A DNA stretch of 64,000 bases from assembly GCA_000711775.1 (NCBI GenBank), contig ARYC01019178.1:17647-81646 (forward strand). The letters run 5' to 3'. The translations under genes were made by a program, and so were the position numbers. Positions 33,527-44,095 of the stretch are shown here, one piece after another. Below the pieces are notes generated by a model. That model saw only the letters and a program-made list of their open reading frames with translations. It searched no databases and had not been told where the DNA came from. The DNA is from Oxytricha trifallax. Taxonomy: Eukaryota > Ciliophora > Spirotrichea > Sporadotrichida > Oxytrichidae. Numbering within the stretch: the stretch's first letter is position 1; every line of letters begins with the position of its first letter.

Positions 33527-34983
33527 TATTGTTAAAATAGAATTGAATCGGGGAAGTTGAAAAATAAAAATGTAAATTCATATTTAAATAATTATAACTG
33601 CCATTAGCTAGAAATGCTTATAGATCAAATTTGGTTCTGGCTACTTACCGTTATGTGTCTGTATCTGAACAGTAGATGTTACTTGCTCTATCGGTGATAT
33701 TATTTCCTCGGAATGACATTTGACTCATTTGACTGCAGTACATGTTTGATTTATAGAGGAATTTGACCGATTTGACCTATTTGACTGATTTCACCGTAAT
33801 ATTTGTAGTCTAATTACACGGATTTAATTATTAATTAATTTAATATTAAAAATAAATATAATAATTAGGGATTTGACTGATTTGACCCATTTGACTGAGA
33901 TTATTTTGTGGTCAAATTTTTCAAAGTGTAATGTGTAATATATTTAAGTTTATTATTATTAAAAACATCAAGGAGAAGCAATGGCGAATCAAGATACTTA
34001 GAGTGGTTCCGAAATTCAATACATTTCAATTTACAAGCTTGTACTTGTCATTATCCGAGACATATTGAAAACCTAAGATGCCTTTCAGATTTAAACTCTC
34101 ATAAGTTTAATAAAGGATAGATTAGTCGTATTAAGAATGATCACATACATGCGCGCAAATTTGTTCCTAATGCTTTCTTCGTTTCATAAAGAGCTAGATA
34201 ATATCTCAGTGAAGGCTAAAGGTCAATTGTTTTCAATCAATTTAAAACCACTGGTATAATTTATAACATCTGTACTAAAACCATTCAAAAACTGAGCTCC
34301 GCATACAATTTCATCACAATCAGTGGCATATTAGCAGGCTACAATTTCAAATACAGATACTTCTATTATGATTTGTTCCTCCTATAAGTGATTGGTTTGT
34401 GCTTTGAGCAAAAGTATCAAAATGTAGATTTCAATTTCATTCAAGCTACTGGAGTCTAATTCCAAAACACAGATTGTAAATTGGAATGTATTGAATTTCG
34501 GAACCACTCTAAGTATCTTGATTCGCCATTGCTTCTCCTTGATGTTTTTAATAATAATAAACTTAAATATATTACACATTACACTTTGAAAAATTTGACC
34601 ACAAAATAATCTCAGTCAAATGGGTCAAATCAGTCAAATCCCTAATTATTATATTTATTTTTAATATTAAATTAATTAATAATTAAATCCGAGTAAATAG
34701 GCAACAAATATCACGGTCAAATCAGTCAAATCAGTCAAATGGGTCAAATCCCTCTATAAATCAAGCATGTACTGCGGTCAAATGAGTCAAATGACATTCC
34801 GAGGAAAGAAGATCACCGATAGAGCAAGTAACATCTACTGATCAGATACAGACACATAACGGTAAGTAGCCAGAACCAAATTTGATCTATAAGCATTTCT
34901 AGCTAATGGCAGTTATAATTATTTAAATATGAATTTACATTTTTATTTTTCAACTTCCCCGATTCAATTCTATTTTAACAATA
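33527..34983. mobile_element. R1: palindrome-ended element with iterons and a cargo ORF
   Basis: 1457 bp. Ends TATTGTTAAAATAGAATTGA and reverse complement; arms of about 500 bp pair well, loop about 34035-34460. Carries TTACCGTTATG (33649-33659; complement near 34860) and, next to it, direct repeats of the 9-mer type ATTTGACTC/ATTTGACCG (33719-33795, 33868-33895, mirrored at 34610-34790). Shares ends and layout with R2 and R3. Inserted in TBE3. Confidence 0.85.
34035..34600 (+). CDS. R1 internal ORF, unknown protein
   Basis: The loop and part of the right arm read without TGA for about 190 codons: CTCHYPRHIENLRCLSDL, SRIKNDHIHARKFVPNAFFV, YNICTKTIQKLSSAYNFI and onward. It is Cys/His-rich at its start. 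A second frame from ATG 33981 is also open for over 100 codons, so which is real is uncertain. It shows no Walker motifs and is not the Rep-like gene of R3. Confidence 0.4.
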
Positions 34984-35167
34984 ATACTAGTAACAGACCT
35001 AAGCTTAGGCAGTAATTCCAAAATTTTTTCATAATAAACAGATCCTAAATTTTGCTAATTTCTTTTTCTCTAAATTACACAATTTGCCTAATTTCTCTGC
35101 TACATTAATAAGACCTAAACAATACCCTACAATTAAAATCACAAAATATTCTAATTAAGAGTTTTTG

Positions 35168-36685
35168 ATTACAATTAATTTAAATGTAAAGAAATAAAAT
35201 ATATATTTAAAAAGTCAACAATTTTAATTAAAAGAATTCAAGTGCAAAACAAAATCAATACTAAATAAAAAATCTTACTTATGACTTTATAAAAAACAAA
35301 TATAGCAACTTAAAAAATTATTTTTTTATTCTTTGAAAAATTTCAATTAAAATTTAGTAATAAATGAAATTAATCTGATAATAGAATATATTGCTATTAA
35401 AAACACAAATACTTGAAATAATTAAAATATGTAAATATTAGAGCTAGCTCAATGTTAAATTTGGTCAAGTTCTTTGAATCCACATATTCTATCAGGTATT
35501 TATATTTTTTAATTTTAACTTAATTTTATTCTAAAAAACATATAGATTATAATTATTGATTAAATATTAAATATTAGGTAATCTATTGAAAATCATTAAT
35601 TAATGACGACTAGGTAAAATTATTATTGACTAAATTAAAGGAAAGTGTCAGAATATATAATTAATTTTTTTATATTGATATTTAATTAAATACTCAATCG
35701 AATCTATTAATCAATATAAAGTTTAATCTATCATTTAAAATATTTTCCTATTTTTGGGTGCTACTTACTTTGATAGTTCTAATTGTTTTTATTGTCTACT
35801 AATGCTCTCTTTAAATACTATTTCCAAAATAAAAGAAAATGAATAAATATTAATAACTATATTTCATTTAAACTTGAGTATTAATTAATACAAATAATTC
35901 CCAAAAAAAATCATAAATCTTATTGCTTAGATAAATCTTCAGTAAATCTTGAAATTTATTCTAGAATCTACAATTAAAAATAACAACTTAATTTTATTCA
36001 ACAAATCATGATTTTTTGTTTAATTTCCAATGTATATTTAAAGCTATTTTTCTTAATATTTAATATATAAATATCAGCATTAACAACAAAATATAAAGTT
36101 GCTAGGCTTTCATACTTATTCTAACTAATATTAAAGATAACTAAAAAGTTTAATAGTTTTAATATTTTTAATTTACCAAAATTTAACAATAATAACAATA
36201 ATTATAAAAGATAACTGTTTTAAAAAATCAATTAAAATAATAATAATATTAATCTATACACAAATAAGAGGATTTTACTTTATAAACTAGTATAATTTTG
36301 AAAATCAATGCATATACATTTTTATTATTTTTGGCTTAATAAAAGATGATATTTTTGATAATGGATGCAATAAGTTTATGATATTTCTAAGTTATCATAT
36401 AGAGGGAAATTATATAAATAACCTTATATTAAATTTAATAAACAGTTGAAGAAGGAGTTTGTTCCTAATTAACAAGATTTAAATAATTTAAGTTACTAAA
36501 ATTTTGATTTAAATTTTACTAAATATTTTCTGCTAATACAATATATGCATATTTAAGAAATAATATTAAAAAAATAATCTTAGATAAATGATGGAGTACA
36601 ATATTGGTAGCTTTTAGCTTATAATATTTCATTTAATTTTATTCAAAATATTAATTTAGAAACAATATCAGTTTATTTATAGAAA
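35168..36685. other. AT-rich DNA
   Basis: No gene, repeat or element recognised. Confidence 0.4.
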
Positions 36686-36689
36686 AAAG

Positions 36690-37425
36690 ATTAATCTTAT
36701 TAAAATTTAATGGCCACATTATATATTAAATCTAAAAATATTCCATTATGGAATGAATTGCTTGGAATTAATTATTAGCACTATTAATTGATATATTCGC
36801 TTTAAAATATTAAAATGCAAAATAATAATTAAAAATAATGCTTCGATCGGATTTTATCTGATTTTTTAAGGTTTCTTGAATTAAAAAATTATCCATCTCC
36901 GTCGTGTTATTTAAAATATAAATTTATAATTAAAAAGTAAATTTTAGGGAACTACTCATTCAAAACCCTAAACACTTTATAGTAATAACTGAATTCTTTA
37001 TCAATTTATAAATATAAATTTATTTATCTTATACTTTAATAGTTTTATTTGGTTATTATTATATATTAAAAGTAAGTTAATGAATTTAATGGTGACTTAA
37101 ATGAGAGATTTAAGAAGAGTTTTTTTTAATTATTCACTGAATTATTTCAAGATAATGATAAAATATCTGCTTTAGCCCTTTTCTCTGTTAACGATGAAAT
37201 AATAATTTGAGCCTTCCATGAACTTTTGAATTGGTTGCACTTGACTTTATTAATTTCTCTTAATTTAAAATGCATCAACTTCTTTTAAATATCAATAAAA
37301 TTGAAGACATCAACTTTATGAGCTTACTAAATCTCTTCCATTCATTAAAATAAAAGTTCTTGAATAATATTCTCTAACTTTGAATATGTAAATGTTATCA
37401 CCAGTAATTTTAAACTCTTATTTAC
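36690..37425 (+). CDS. Gene E: MDS cluster, C-terminal part of unknown protein
   Basis: Plus-strand coding segments: FDRILSDFLRFLELKNYPSP (36842-36905), then GDLNERFKKSFFQLFTELFQ and DNDKISALALFSVNDE (37084-37198). Excising a 24-bp IES (pointer ATGAA) and a 35-bp IES (pointer CATCAACTT) continues this as LLNWLHLTLLISLNLKCINF, MSLLNLFHSLKQKFLNNI and a TGA stop near 37385. A weaker segment (GMNCLELIISTIN) precedes at 36715-36790. The end is Leu-rich and amphipathic. No family recognised. Confidence 0.5.
37199..37222 (+). other. Gene E IES, 24 bp, pointer ATGAA
   Basis: ATGAA at 37194-37198 and 37218-37222. The insert contains an in-frame TGA; removal keeps the frame. Confidence 0.5.
37282..37316 (+). 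other. Gene E IES, 35 bp, pointer CATCAACTT
   Basis: A 9-bp perfect direct repeat at 37273-37281 and 37308-37316 brackets an A/T insert. Confidence 0.65.
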
Positions 37426-37627
37426 CTGAAAAATAATTAATACTCCCTGAAAATAATTAATACTCCTTACTAAATTAAATATTTTTTAAAATAAAAAATA
37501 AATTTAGAAAGTTTGATATAATGGAGCTCAACTCTGAAATTATATCACAATCTTTGATATCTTTTATAATAATTTATATTTAAGACTAACCTTCAGCTCC
37601 TTTATTTAGAGTTAATTTAATATTATA

Positions 37628-37925
37628 AGGGGAAGTTTCATGCCCCCAACATTCAAATTTTTATTATACCTTAATCCTAAATTAAAAATATTTTTAATAA
37701 GGTTTATATTAATCCATTGTCTCAAAATATATTCTAAAATCTTTGTACTAATAATTTTAATTTAAATATATGAAATCTTGATATAATATTCGAAATTTAA
37801 ATATGATATAAAATAATAATTGATGTATAAAGAATAAATTATTATAAAATATTGATGATTATCAGAAATTTATAAAAAATAAAATATAGTAATAATGTCT
37901 GGGCAGAAAACTCCCCCCCCAAATT
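37628..37925 (+). mobile_element. G-family element, copy 2
   Basis: Starts GGGGAAGTTTCATGCCCCCA and ends CAGAAAACTCCCCCCCC. Similar start to GGAAGTTTCCTGCCCC at 41290 and to the tandem units at 57 kb. A further fragment of the same style (GGTTGGGGAGTTTCCTGG) lies at 38335-38355. No ORF. Confidence 0.5.
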
Positions 37926-39335
37926 TTATTTATAGAAAATTGCCTTATTTTTTAAATTTTCATTAAGCTTTATAGAGATAAGTATTTAAGCGTGTTTAAA
38001 TTTAAATAACCGGAATTTAATGACAAATTTAATAATAAATTTTGAATTAAAGATAAAAATTAAGTTTTTATTAACTTATAAACTTTTAAAAAATGAATAT
38101 AAAATTTTTATATGTCGAAACTTTATGAAATCTTAGTGACAGACAAACTTCAAAAAAGGTTATAAGTACGATTCAGTTTTTCCTAAGTTGCTCTCTTAAA
38201 TTTTCTATTGAAAAAATTTTCTATTAATACTTTATAGAAGTTGAATTTCATTTTTTAATTCACATTCAATTTTAATATAAAACGATTTAAAAAATTTGAT
38301 TGTCATTATTCAATTAACCTTACAAAAGATATAAGGGTTGGGGAGTTTCCTGGCTATTTTTATGATTAAAAAAATTTAGGAAAGTTTCCAAGTAAGATTT
38401 TTATATATTTCTCTATTTCTTTTTTATTAGTTAGTCCTTTTAACAACAAGTAACAATTTTTAGTAATTATTTTAGCGTGAGATTTCAAATAGATTAGCCA
38501 ATGTCTGATGAAGTTTTAAATATATTTTACTTTAAAATTTGATTTTTCTATTATGCATATAGAATTATGGTAATATTTAACTTTAATTATTCCTATTTAT
38601 AAAACATTATTCACAATAATATACTAAACAATTGCTTTCTCTTCATTTTTGAAAATGATACAGTTAGTATATTTAAAATATAAATTTATTCACAATTCTA
38701 TGAAAAATTCATTAATATATATATATAATATATATATATCTATATATATATGTATATAAAAATATACTTGCCAGTAAAAACCTTTTACTTGTTATGGAAC
38801 TAACCCCCTAAAATATAAATTAATTGCTAAGAAAAATTATCAATCAAATAAATCTAATAAGTTCTATTAAGTTTTGAGTTTATTCATTGTTTACTATTTT
38901 TATAAAATATTGAGAACTAATACAATTTTAGCTTATAATTAATAGTTTTATTAATAGTATTATATAATTTTAAGTTTTAATATCATTAATTATAAAAATA
39001 ATTAAACATTTAGTTTTTAATTTTTATACTGTTATTATAAAAAAAATTAATTTTTTTTTAAATTAACTAAGCGCCAAATTTTATTGCCAGACTTTAATCC
39101 TGAAAATTTTTTTTAAAAAAATAAATTATACTAATAAAAATCAAATTAATAAATTATAGGAATTTATAATGCTTAAATCAACTATAATATAATAATAACT
39201 TAAATAAAAGTTAATGATATTAAATCTTATACTTCACTTTTAATATATTTTAGCAAATCTTGTAAAATAATTTGTTTTTTTTTAAATTTGTATTTAAAGA
39301 AATTTATAATATCTTTATTTTATAAAACCTTTTTG
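37926..39335. other. AT-rich DNA
   Basis: Nothing coding. TA microsatellite at 38715-38757; G-family end fragment at 38335-38390. Confidence 0.4.
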
Positions 39336-39339
39336 TAAG

Positions 39340-39672
39340 AATAATTCTTAAACATTTAGAGCCGTGAATATATAAAAAGATTTATCTCATAAAAAATAAT
39401 ATTTAATTCTATAAAATTATTCGAATAGAATCATTATTTCTAAAGGTTTATAATATTTTAGGTTTTGACTATTACTTAAGCGAGCTAGTCTATTATTGTT
39501 CCATCATACCATCATGATCTTGTGAAAATTTTTCATTGTTCAATTTATTGCTGATATTTAATTTCTTTTAGTTTTCCATAACATTTTCAATCATTTGTAA
39601 ATTATTAGAGTAGTTTTAGTAGCTTGGTTAGTCAAAGAAACCATCCATTTAATTTTCTGGTAATTGTGCCAT
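39340..39672 (-). CDS. Gene G: first MDS of an unknown protein
   Basis: ATG at 39672 opens MAQLPENQMDGFFDQPSYQN, then YSNNLQMIENVMENQKKLNI and SNKLNNEKFSQDHDGMMEQQ. TAA/TAG read as Gln give a Gln/Asn-rich protein. The frame stays open to about 39340, but coding quality falls below 39430. No family recognised. Confidence 0.6.
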
Positions 39673-39868
39673 GTTCACTAACAAATAAAAATTAAAAATA
39701 TGTATTATTTTATAATTAATCATATAAAAGCAGCTGTAAAAATAATATCTACACTTACAAAAATGGTGATTAAATTTTATAATTAAATAATTAAGAATGA
39801 TAGATGGATGAGTTGAAAATTTAAATTAAGTATACCTAATGTTTTATCATTTTTATTTTAGCAGTAAT

Positions 39869-41173
39869 TATTGCTAAAATAGAATTGATTTGGGAAATTG
39901 TGAAAATAAAATAAACATTTGAATTATAAGTATTTCTAACTGCCACTAATTAGAGAGTCTTGTTGATCAAAGTTGATTCAGTATACTTACCGTTATGATT
40001 CAAAGTGCCTCGGATGCATACTGTTCCTGATGAGCCATACGGAGATCTCTAAAGAAGCAATTTGGCAGATTTGGCAGCAGACATTCACTAAATCACCGTA
40101 TATTAAAGGGTATTTGGCGGATTTGGCACATTTGGCACCGGATTTTTTGCAAAATATCCTGATTCTTAATTTTTATTATTATATATTATTAAATTTAATT
40201 ATTTTTAAGATTTGGCACATTTGGCAGGTTTGGCACATTGGCACCTGCCAAATTCTACAAAATAATGATTTGTAATACTAAAGGTGTGATATATAAGTAA
40301 TATTAGCGATTAATAAATAAAGCATTCTTAAATGGAGTTGAGGATAGAGACTCTATCGCAGTATTCCTAATTTGCGCGGTTTGCTTGTATTGAAAATTGA
40401 GTGATCTGATCTCTGCCGTGAATCTTAAGCCACTGTATTGCTCCGAATACCTGAGCTGCCAACAACCATTCTGCCTTTCACAGTACAATGAGTCTCTTCT
40501 CTTCTCCCAGATCTACATAGAATACGGTTGTCTCTAAATTGTCTTCACAAGTTTACGCCGAAATAATAGTAACAGCCGGAAGGCAGCTCAGGTATTCGGA
40601 GCAATACAGTGGCTTAAGATTCACGGCAGAGATCAGATCACTCAATTTTCAATACAAGCAAACCGCGCAAATTAGGAATACTGCGATAGAGTCTCTATCC
40701 TCAACTCCATTTAAGAATGTTTTATTTATTAATCGGTATTATTACTTATATATCACACCTTTAGTATTACAAATAATTATTTTGTAGAATTTGGCAGGTG
40801 CCAAATGTGCCAAACCTGCCAAATGTGCCAAATTTAAAAAAAATTAAATTAAATAATATATAATAATAAAAATTAAGAATCAGGATATTTTGCAAAAAAT
40901 CCGGTGCCAAATGTGCCAAATCCGCCAAATACCCTTTAATATACGGTGATTTAGTGAATGTCTGCTGCCAAATCTGCCAAATTGCTTCTTTAGAGATCTC
41001 CGTATGGCTCATCAGGAACAGTATGCATCCGAGGCACTTTGAATCATAACGGTAAGTATACTGAATCAACTTTGATCAACAAGACTCTCTAATTAGTGGC
41101 AGTTAGAAATACTTATAATTCAAATGTTTATTTTATTTTCACAATTTCCCAAATCAATTCTATTTTAGCAATA
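39869..41173. mobile_element. R2: palindrome-ended element with TTTGGCA iterons
   Basis: 1305 bp. Ends TATTGCTAAAATAGAATTGA and complement; arms of about 590 bp are nearly perfect around a loop at about 40465-40575. Conserved TTACCGTTATG at 39987-39997 (complement near 41045). Iterons ATTTGGCA(C/G) at 40064-40082, 40110-40140 and 40210-40250, mirrored at 40790-40830 and 40905-40990. Arms contain mirrored 100-codon ORFs that I regard as by-products. Non-autonomous relative of R3. Confidence 0.85.
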
Positions 41174-41224
41174 ATTGAAACTAACTCTCACTGAAATACA
41201 AATTACTAAATAGTCTGTTAGAAA

Positions 41225-41660
41225 AAACTTAATAGGGGTAAAAAAAATTATCAGAGGAAGTATCTTGCCACCTTGCAGTTTCTCGCTCCTACGGAAGTTT
41301 CCTGCCCCAACATTTAAATTTATATTATACCTTTACTATCTTAAAAGATTTTTAATATATTTTCAAGGCTACTATTTATTCATTATCTCATTATATATTG
41401 TAAAATATGTCGTACTAATTATTTTTAATAATAATATGTGTTACTGTGATAAAATATTTGAAGTTTTTATAATGATAAAAAGTACTGGATATTAAAAATA
41501 CAAATTATTATAACAAATTGATGAAAAATAATTGAGAAATTTATAAAAATCATGTATTTTTATGTATGGGGCAGGAAACTTCAGAAGGGGAATGAATCTT
41601 CCCCACCTTGATAATTTATACTATTTAGGGGGAAAGAAACTCCCTCCCCCTCATTTATCA
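41225..41660 (+). mobile_element. G-family element, copy 3
   Basis: Start region with GGAAGTTTCCTGCCCCAAC (41293-41311) and end region with GGGGCAGGAAACTTC (41567-41581) plus further G/C runs to 41655. Interior AT-rich and partly like the tandem unit at 57 kb. No ORF. Confidence 0.55.
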
Positions 41661-41714
41661 ATTATTTAAATCGTTTTTGAGTACTTATGTATCCCAAAGA
41701 TCTAATATGAAATA

Positions 41715-41963
41715 ATTAAATTAAAGAATTACTTAATTTTTATTGATTCGACATTTTCTAATTCAGAGATTGAATTAAAGACGAAAGTTAATTTATTTGT
41801 TCTTGCTGCTCTTGAATAATGGCTTGGTATCTGGAATTTAAAAAGGACTGCACTTCAGCAATAGTTTAGGTCTCAAATTTTTAATTCGCTTGTGATCTTT
41901 CCGATAAATAAGATTGTTCTAATTTAGGGCCAAACGAATCTAAATTATTTTCCGATGGATGCA
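41715..41963 (-). CDS. Gene B MDS, coiled-coil-like part
   Basis: The minus strand reads PSENNLDSFGPKLEQSYLSE, then RSQANQKFETQTIAEVQSFL and NSRYQAIIQEQQEQINQ, continuing to about 41715. Gln/Glu-rich, probably helical. Pointer ATGCA (41959-41963 and 42391-42395) joins LLQKRMH to PSENN in frame. Confidence 0.7.
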
Positions 41964-42395
41964 GAAAAAAATAATAAATTACTTTAATTCAAAATAAATT
42001 TTAATAAACTTGAATGAATTATATAATTTTATTAAAATTTCGACAATTTTCAAGATTTTAGGTTCTTTTTTTATCAAATTAGATTAGTGAAATAGCAGTC
42101 AAGAATATTATTATTCAATTGATCTATATTGAGGAGATTTTTACTTCAATTTTCTTTTCTTAATTAATAATTTATATCAGAATAAATTAATAAAAAATTT
42201 ATTGACCCGCCATAACAAAAAAAATTAATCATTTTAGAGCAATTTTACCCATATTTAAAAAGAATTGTTTAATTGTATTTATTTTAATGTATTAAAATGT
42301 TCCTAACAACATATTTAAAAGTAAAATCTAAATTTGTAGATATATTATATTTAATGATAAAACCATTATATTATATAATTCATAATAATAATGCA
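41964..42395 (-). other. Gene B IES, 432 bp, pointer ATGCA
   Basis: AT-rich insert bounded by ATGCA; excision keeps the frame. Confidence 0.65.
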
Positions 42396-42564
42396 TTCTT
42401 TTTTATAGCAACTCCTCATAAGGAATTTTATTTCTAGAAGGTCGGCCTTTTTTATCCGGTACTCCATAGGGACTAAAGAAAATTTCAGAGCAGTCAAGCG
42501 GATCAATAAAGTATTTCCCTAGGTTTTTTGAAATCTCAATGAATTTTTTTTCTGAAGCAAACTT
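42391..42564 (-). CDS. Gene B MDS
   Basis: The minus strand reads ASEKKFIEISKNLGKYFIDP, then LDCSEIFFSPYGVPDKKGRP and SRNKIPYEELLQKRM. Strongly coding. Pointer AAACTT (42559-42564 and 42646-42651) joins LTSKKF to ASEKKF. Confidence 0.75.
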
Positions 42565-42651
42565 AGCCTATTTTTATATTTCACAAATTTATTTTAAAAA
42601 AATACCTTAAAAATTGTTAAATTTTAATTGTAATTGATATTAATTAAACTT
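42565..42651 (-). other. Gene B IES, 87 bp, pointer AAACTT
   Basis: Bounded by AAACTT at 42559-42564 and 42646-42651; frame preserved after removal. Confidence 0.7.
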
Positions 42652-42845
42652 TTTAGACGTCAAGATCGATCCTGTGTGGTGCGGCAAAAAAATTTTATGC
42701 TTAACAAATTCTTCGTATTTAAGAATTTTCCAGCACTATGAGCAGAGTACGTCGCGGTTGGATTTCGCGGTAGAGTATTAAAATTTCTGCAATAAGTCTT
42801 CCCATTCTTAGGTTCCTTGTTTAATCATTTTTAAGGTAGAAAGTT
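42646..42845 (-). CDS. Gene B MDS with Cys/His segment
   Basis: The minus strand reads MIKQGTQEWEDLLQKFQYST, then AKSNRDVLCSQCWKILKYEE and FVKHKIFLPHHTGSILTSKK. CSQC followed by HK and HH could bind zinc. No named family recognised. Confidence 0.7.
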
Positions 42846-43069
42846 TACTTAAATATATGATAATAATTTAAATATCAAAAATACAAATTAAAAATCTAAA
42901 TATAATAAAGCTAAGTTAGATTAAAATATCAAATTATTCTTAATAATTAAAACATATCATATAAATTCATTCAAATTATTGACCTTTATATTCAATTAAT
43001 TTTATCATACTACTATTAAATAAATAATCGAATTAGAAACCTACTAATGAATGCATAGAATGAATTGAT

Positions 43070-43190
43070 GCGTCAAAATAAGACTTAAAAATTCAACTTG
43101 AATATCTTTCAAAAAATTCTACAGAAATCCACATTGAACGACTGATAAAATTCAAGGATAGTATTTAACTAGTGGTCTAAGAATTAGTTA
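43070..43190 (-). CDS. Gene B candidate MDS
   Basis: The minus strand is open as ILSVVQCGFLQNFLKDIQ then VEFLSLILTHQFILC. Pointers not resolved, so membership and edges are tentative. Confidence 0.35.
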
Positions 43191-43284
43191 TGTTTTATAA
43201 TCTTTTTTTTTTTATAATATTAATATTGCGCTTCTCTAACTAAAGGAAATTCAAATTTTTCTTCCATTAATTATAAAAATTTGC

Positions 43285-43440
43285 CTTTTAATTTTTAGTG
43301 AGAGTTCAAACATCTTTTTACAAGATGTCAGTAAACTCTGATGATTTTTGACTCTGCTACCATATTTTCTTTAAAAGAATTTCGTCAAAAACATAAAATT
43401 TTGATCCAGTATCATTCCTATTTCTTAATCTAAGAAATAT
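43285..43440 (-). CDS. Gene B candidate upstream MDS
   Basis: The minus strand reads RNRNDTGSKFYVFDEILLKK then IWQQSQKSSEFTDILQKDV, ending at TGA that probably lies in an IES. Clearly coding in composition. Start codon not found. Confidence 0.5.
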
Positions 43441-44095
43441 TAACCCAATAAAAGAAATTATCAATCATTATACTCTTTATTATCGTTAGACTATTATGAA
43501 ATTAATTTTAAATATAATTTTGTAAATCTTTGGGATTTTTATATATTAATTAAAAAGTTCTCTGAAGTATAGCACTAATTTCAATATTGTTAAAATAGAA
43601 TTAAATTGGGAAAATTGAAAAATAAAAAATTAATGCAGATTGTTAATATATATAATTGCCATTAATTACAGAGGTCTATAGATCAAATTTGATTCATGCC
43701 AGTTACCGTTATGTTTGCAAGTGTCCCGGCTACTGTAACCACCGATTTCTTGTAACTGAGATGAGAAGAAAAGTTTTTGACACATTTGACACCCGAAATC
43801 ATAAATTCTCCCGTGTATTATAAAGGGATTTGACACTTTTGACACATTTGACAGGTAGATTTATTTGTAGACGATATTTAATTATATTAATGATTAGATT
43901 TAAAAATATTAATTCATTTTAATAAAAAAACAATAATATTTAATTTTTTGACACTTTTGACGCATTTGACACTCATTTAATCCTGTCAAAAATTATGGAT
44001 GTAATTAATAAATAATTTAAAGATAATATAAAGTGGAGGTAATGTATCTTTTAATCTTAAAAAAAATACAAGGCAAATGCCATATGAATAGTCTT

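Larger units (their letters stand above)
28901..35167 (-). mobile_element. TBE3: inverted, decayed TBE with three nested insertions
   Basis: Right end at 28901 (CCCCAAAACCCC), decayed left end at 35109-35167, recognisable by its alignment to AATAAGACCCCAACTATACC of TBE1. Genes lie in inverted TBE order: 57-kDa (-), 22-kDa (+), transposase (-). Subtracting the inserts at 29576-30193, 31367-31631 and 33527-34983 leaves about 3.9 kb, the size of one TBE. All three genes are dead. Confidence 0.85.

Noticed and set aside
33719-34790. CRISPR-like array from regularly spaced ATTTGAC repeats
   Set aside because: Repeats are 9 bp with 0-3 bp spacing, mirrored in palindrome arms, in a eukaryotic genome; iterons fit better.
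40303-40787. 61- and 82-residue ORFs sharing YSEQYSGLRF in the R2 loop
   Set aside because: Same segment seen in both arms of the palindrome; too short and repeat-derived.
39973-41069. Paired 100-residue ORFs in R2
   Set aside because: Mirrored in the two arms and running through the TTTGGCA iterons, which explains the repeated IWQIWQ pattern; treated as repeat sequence.
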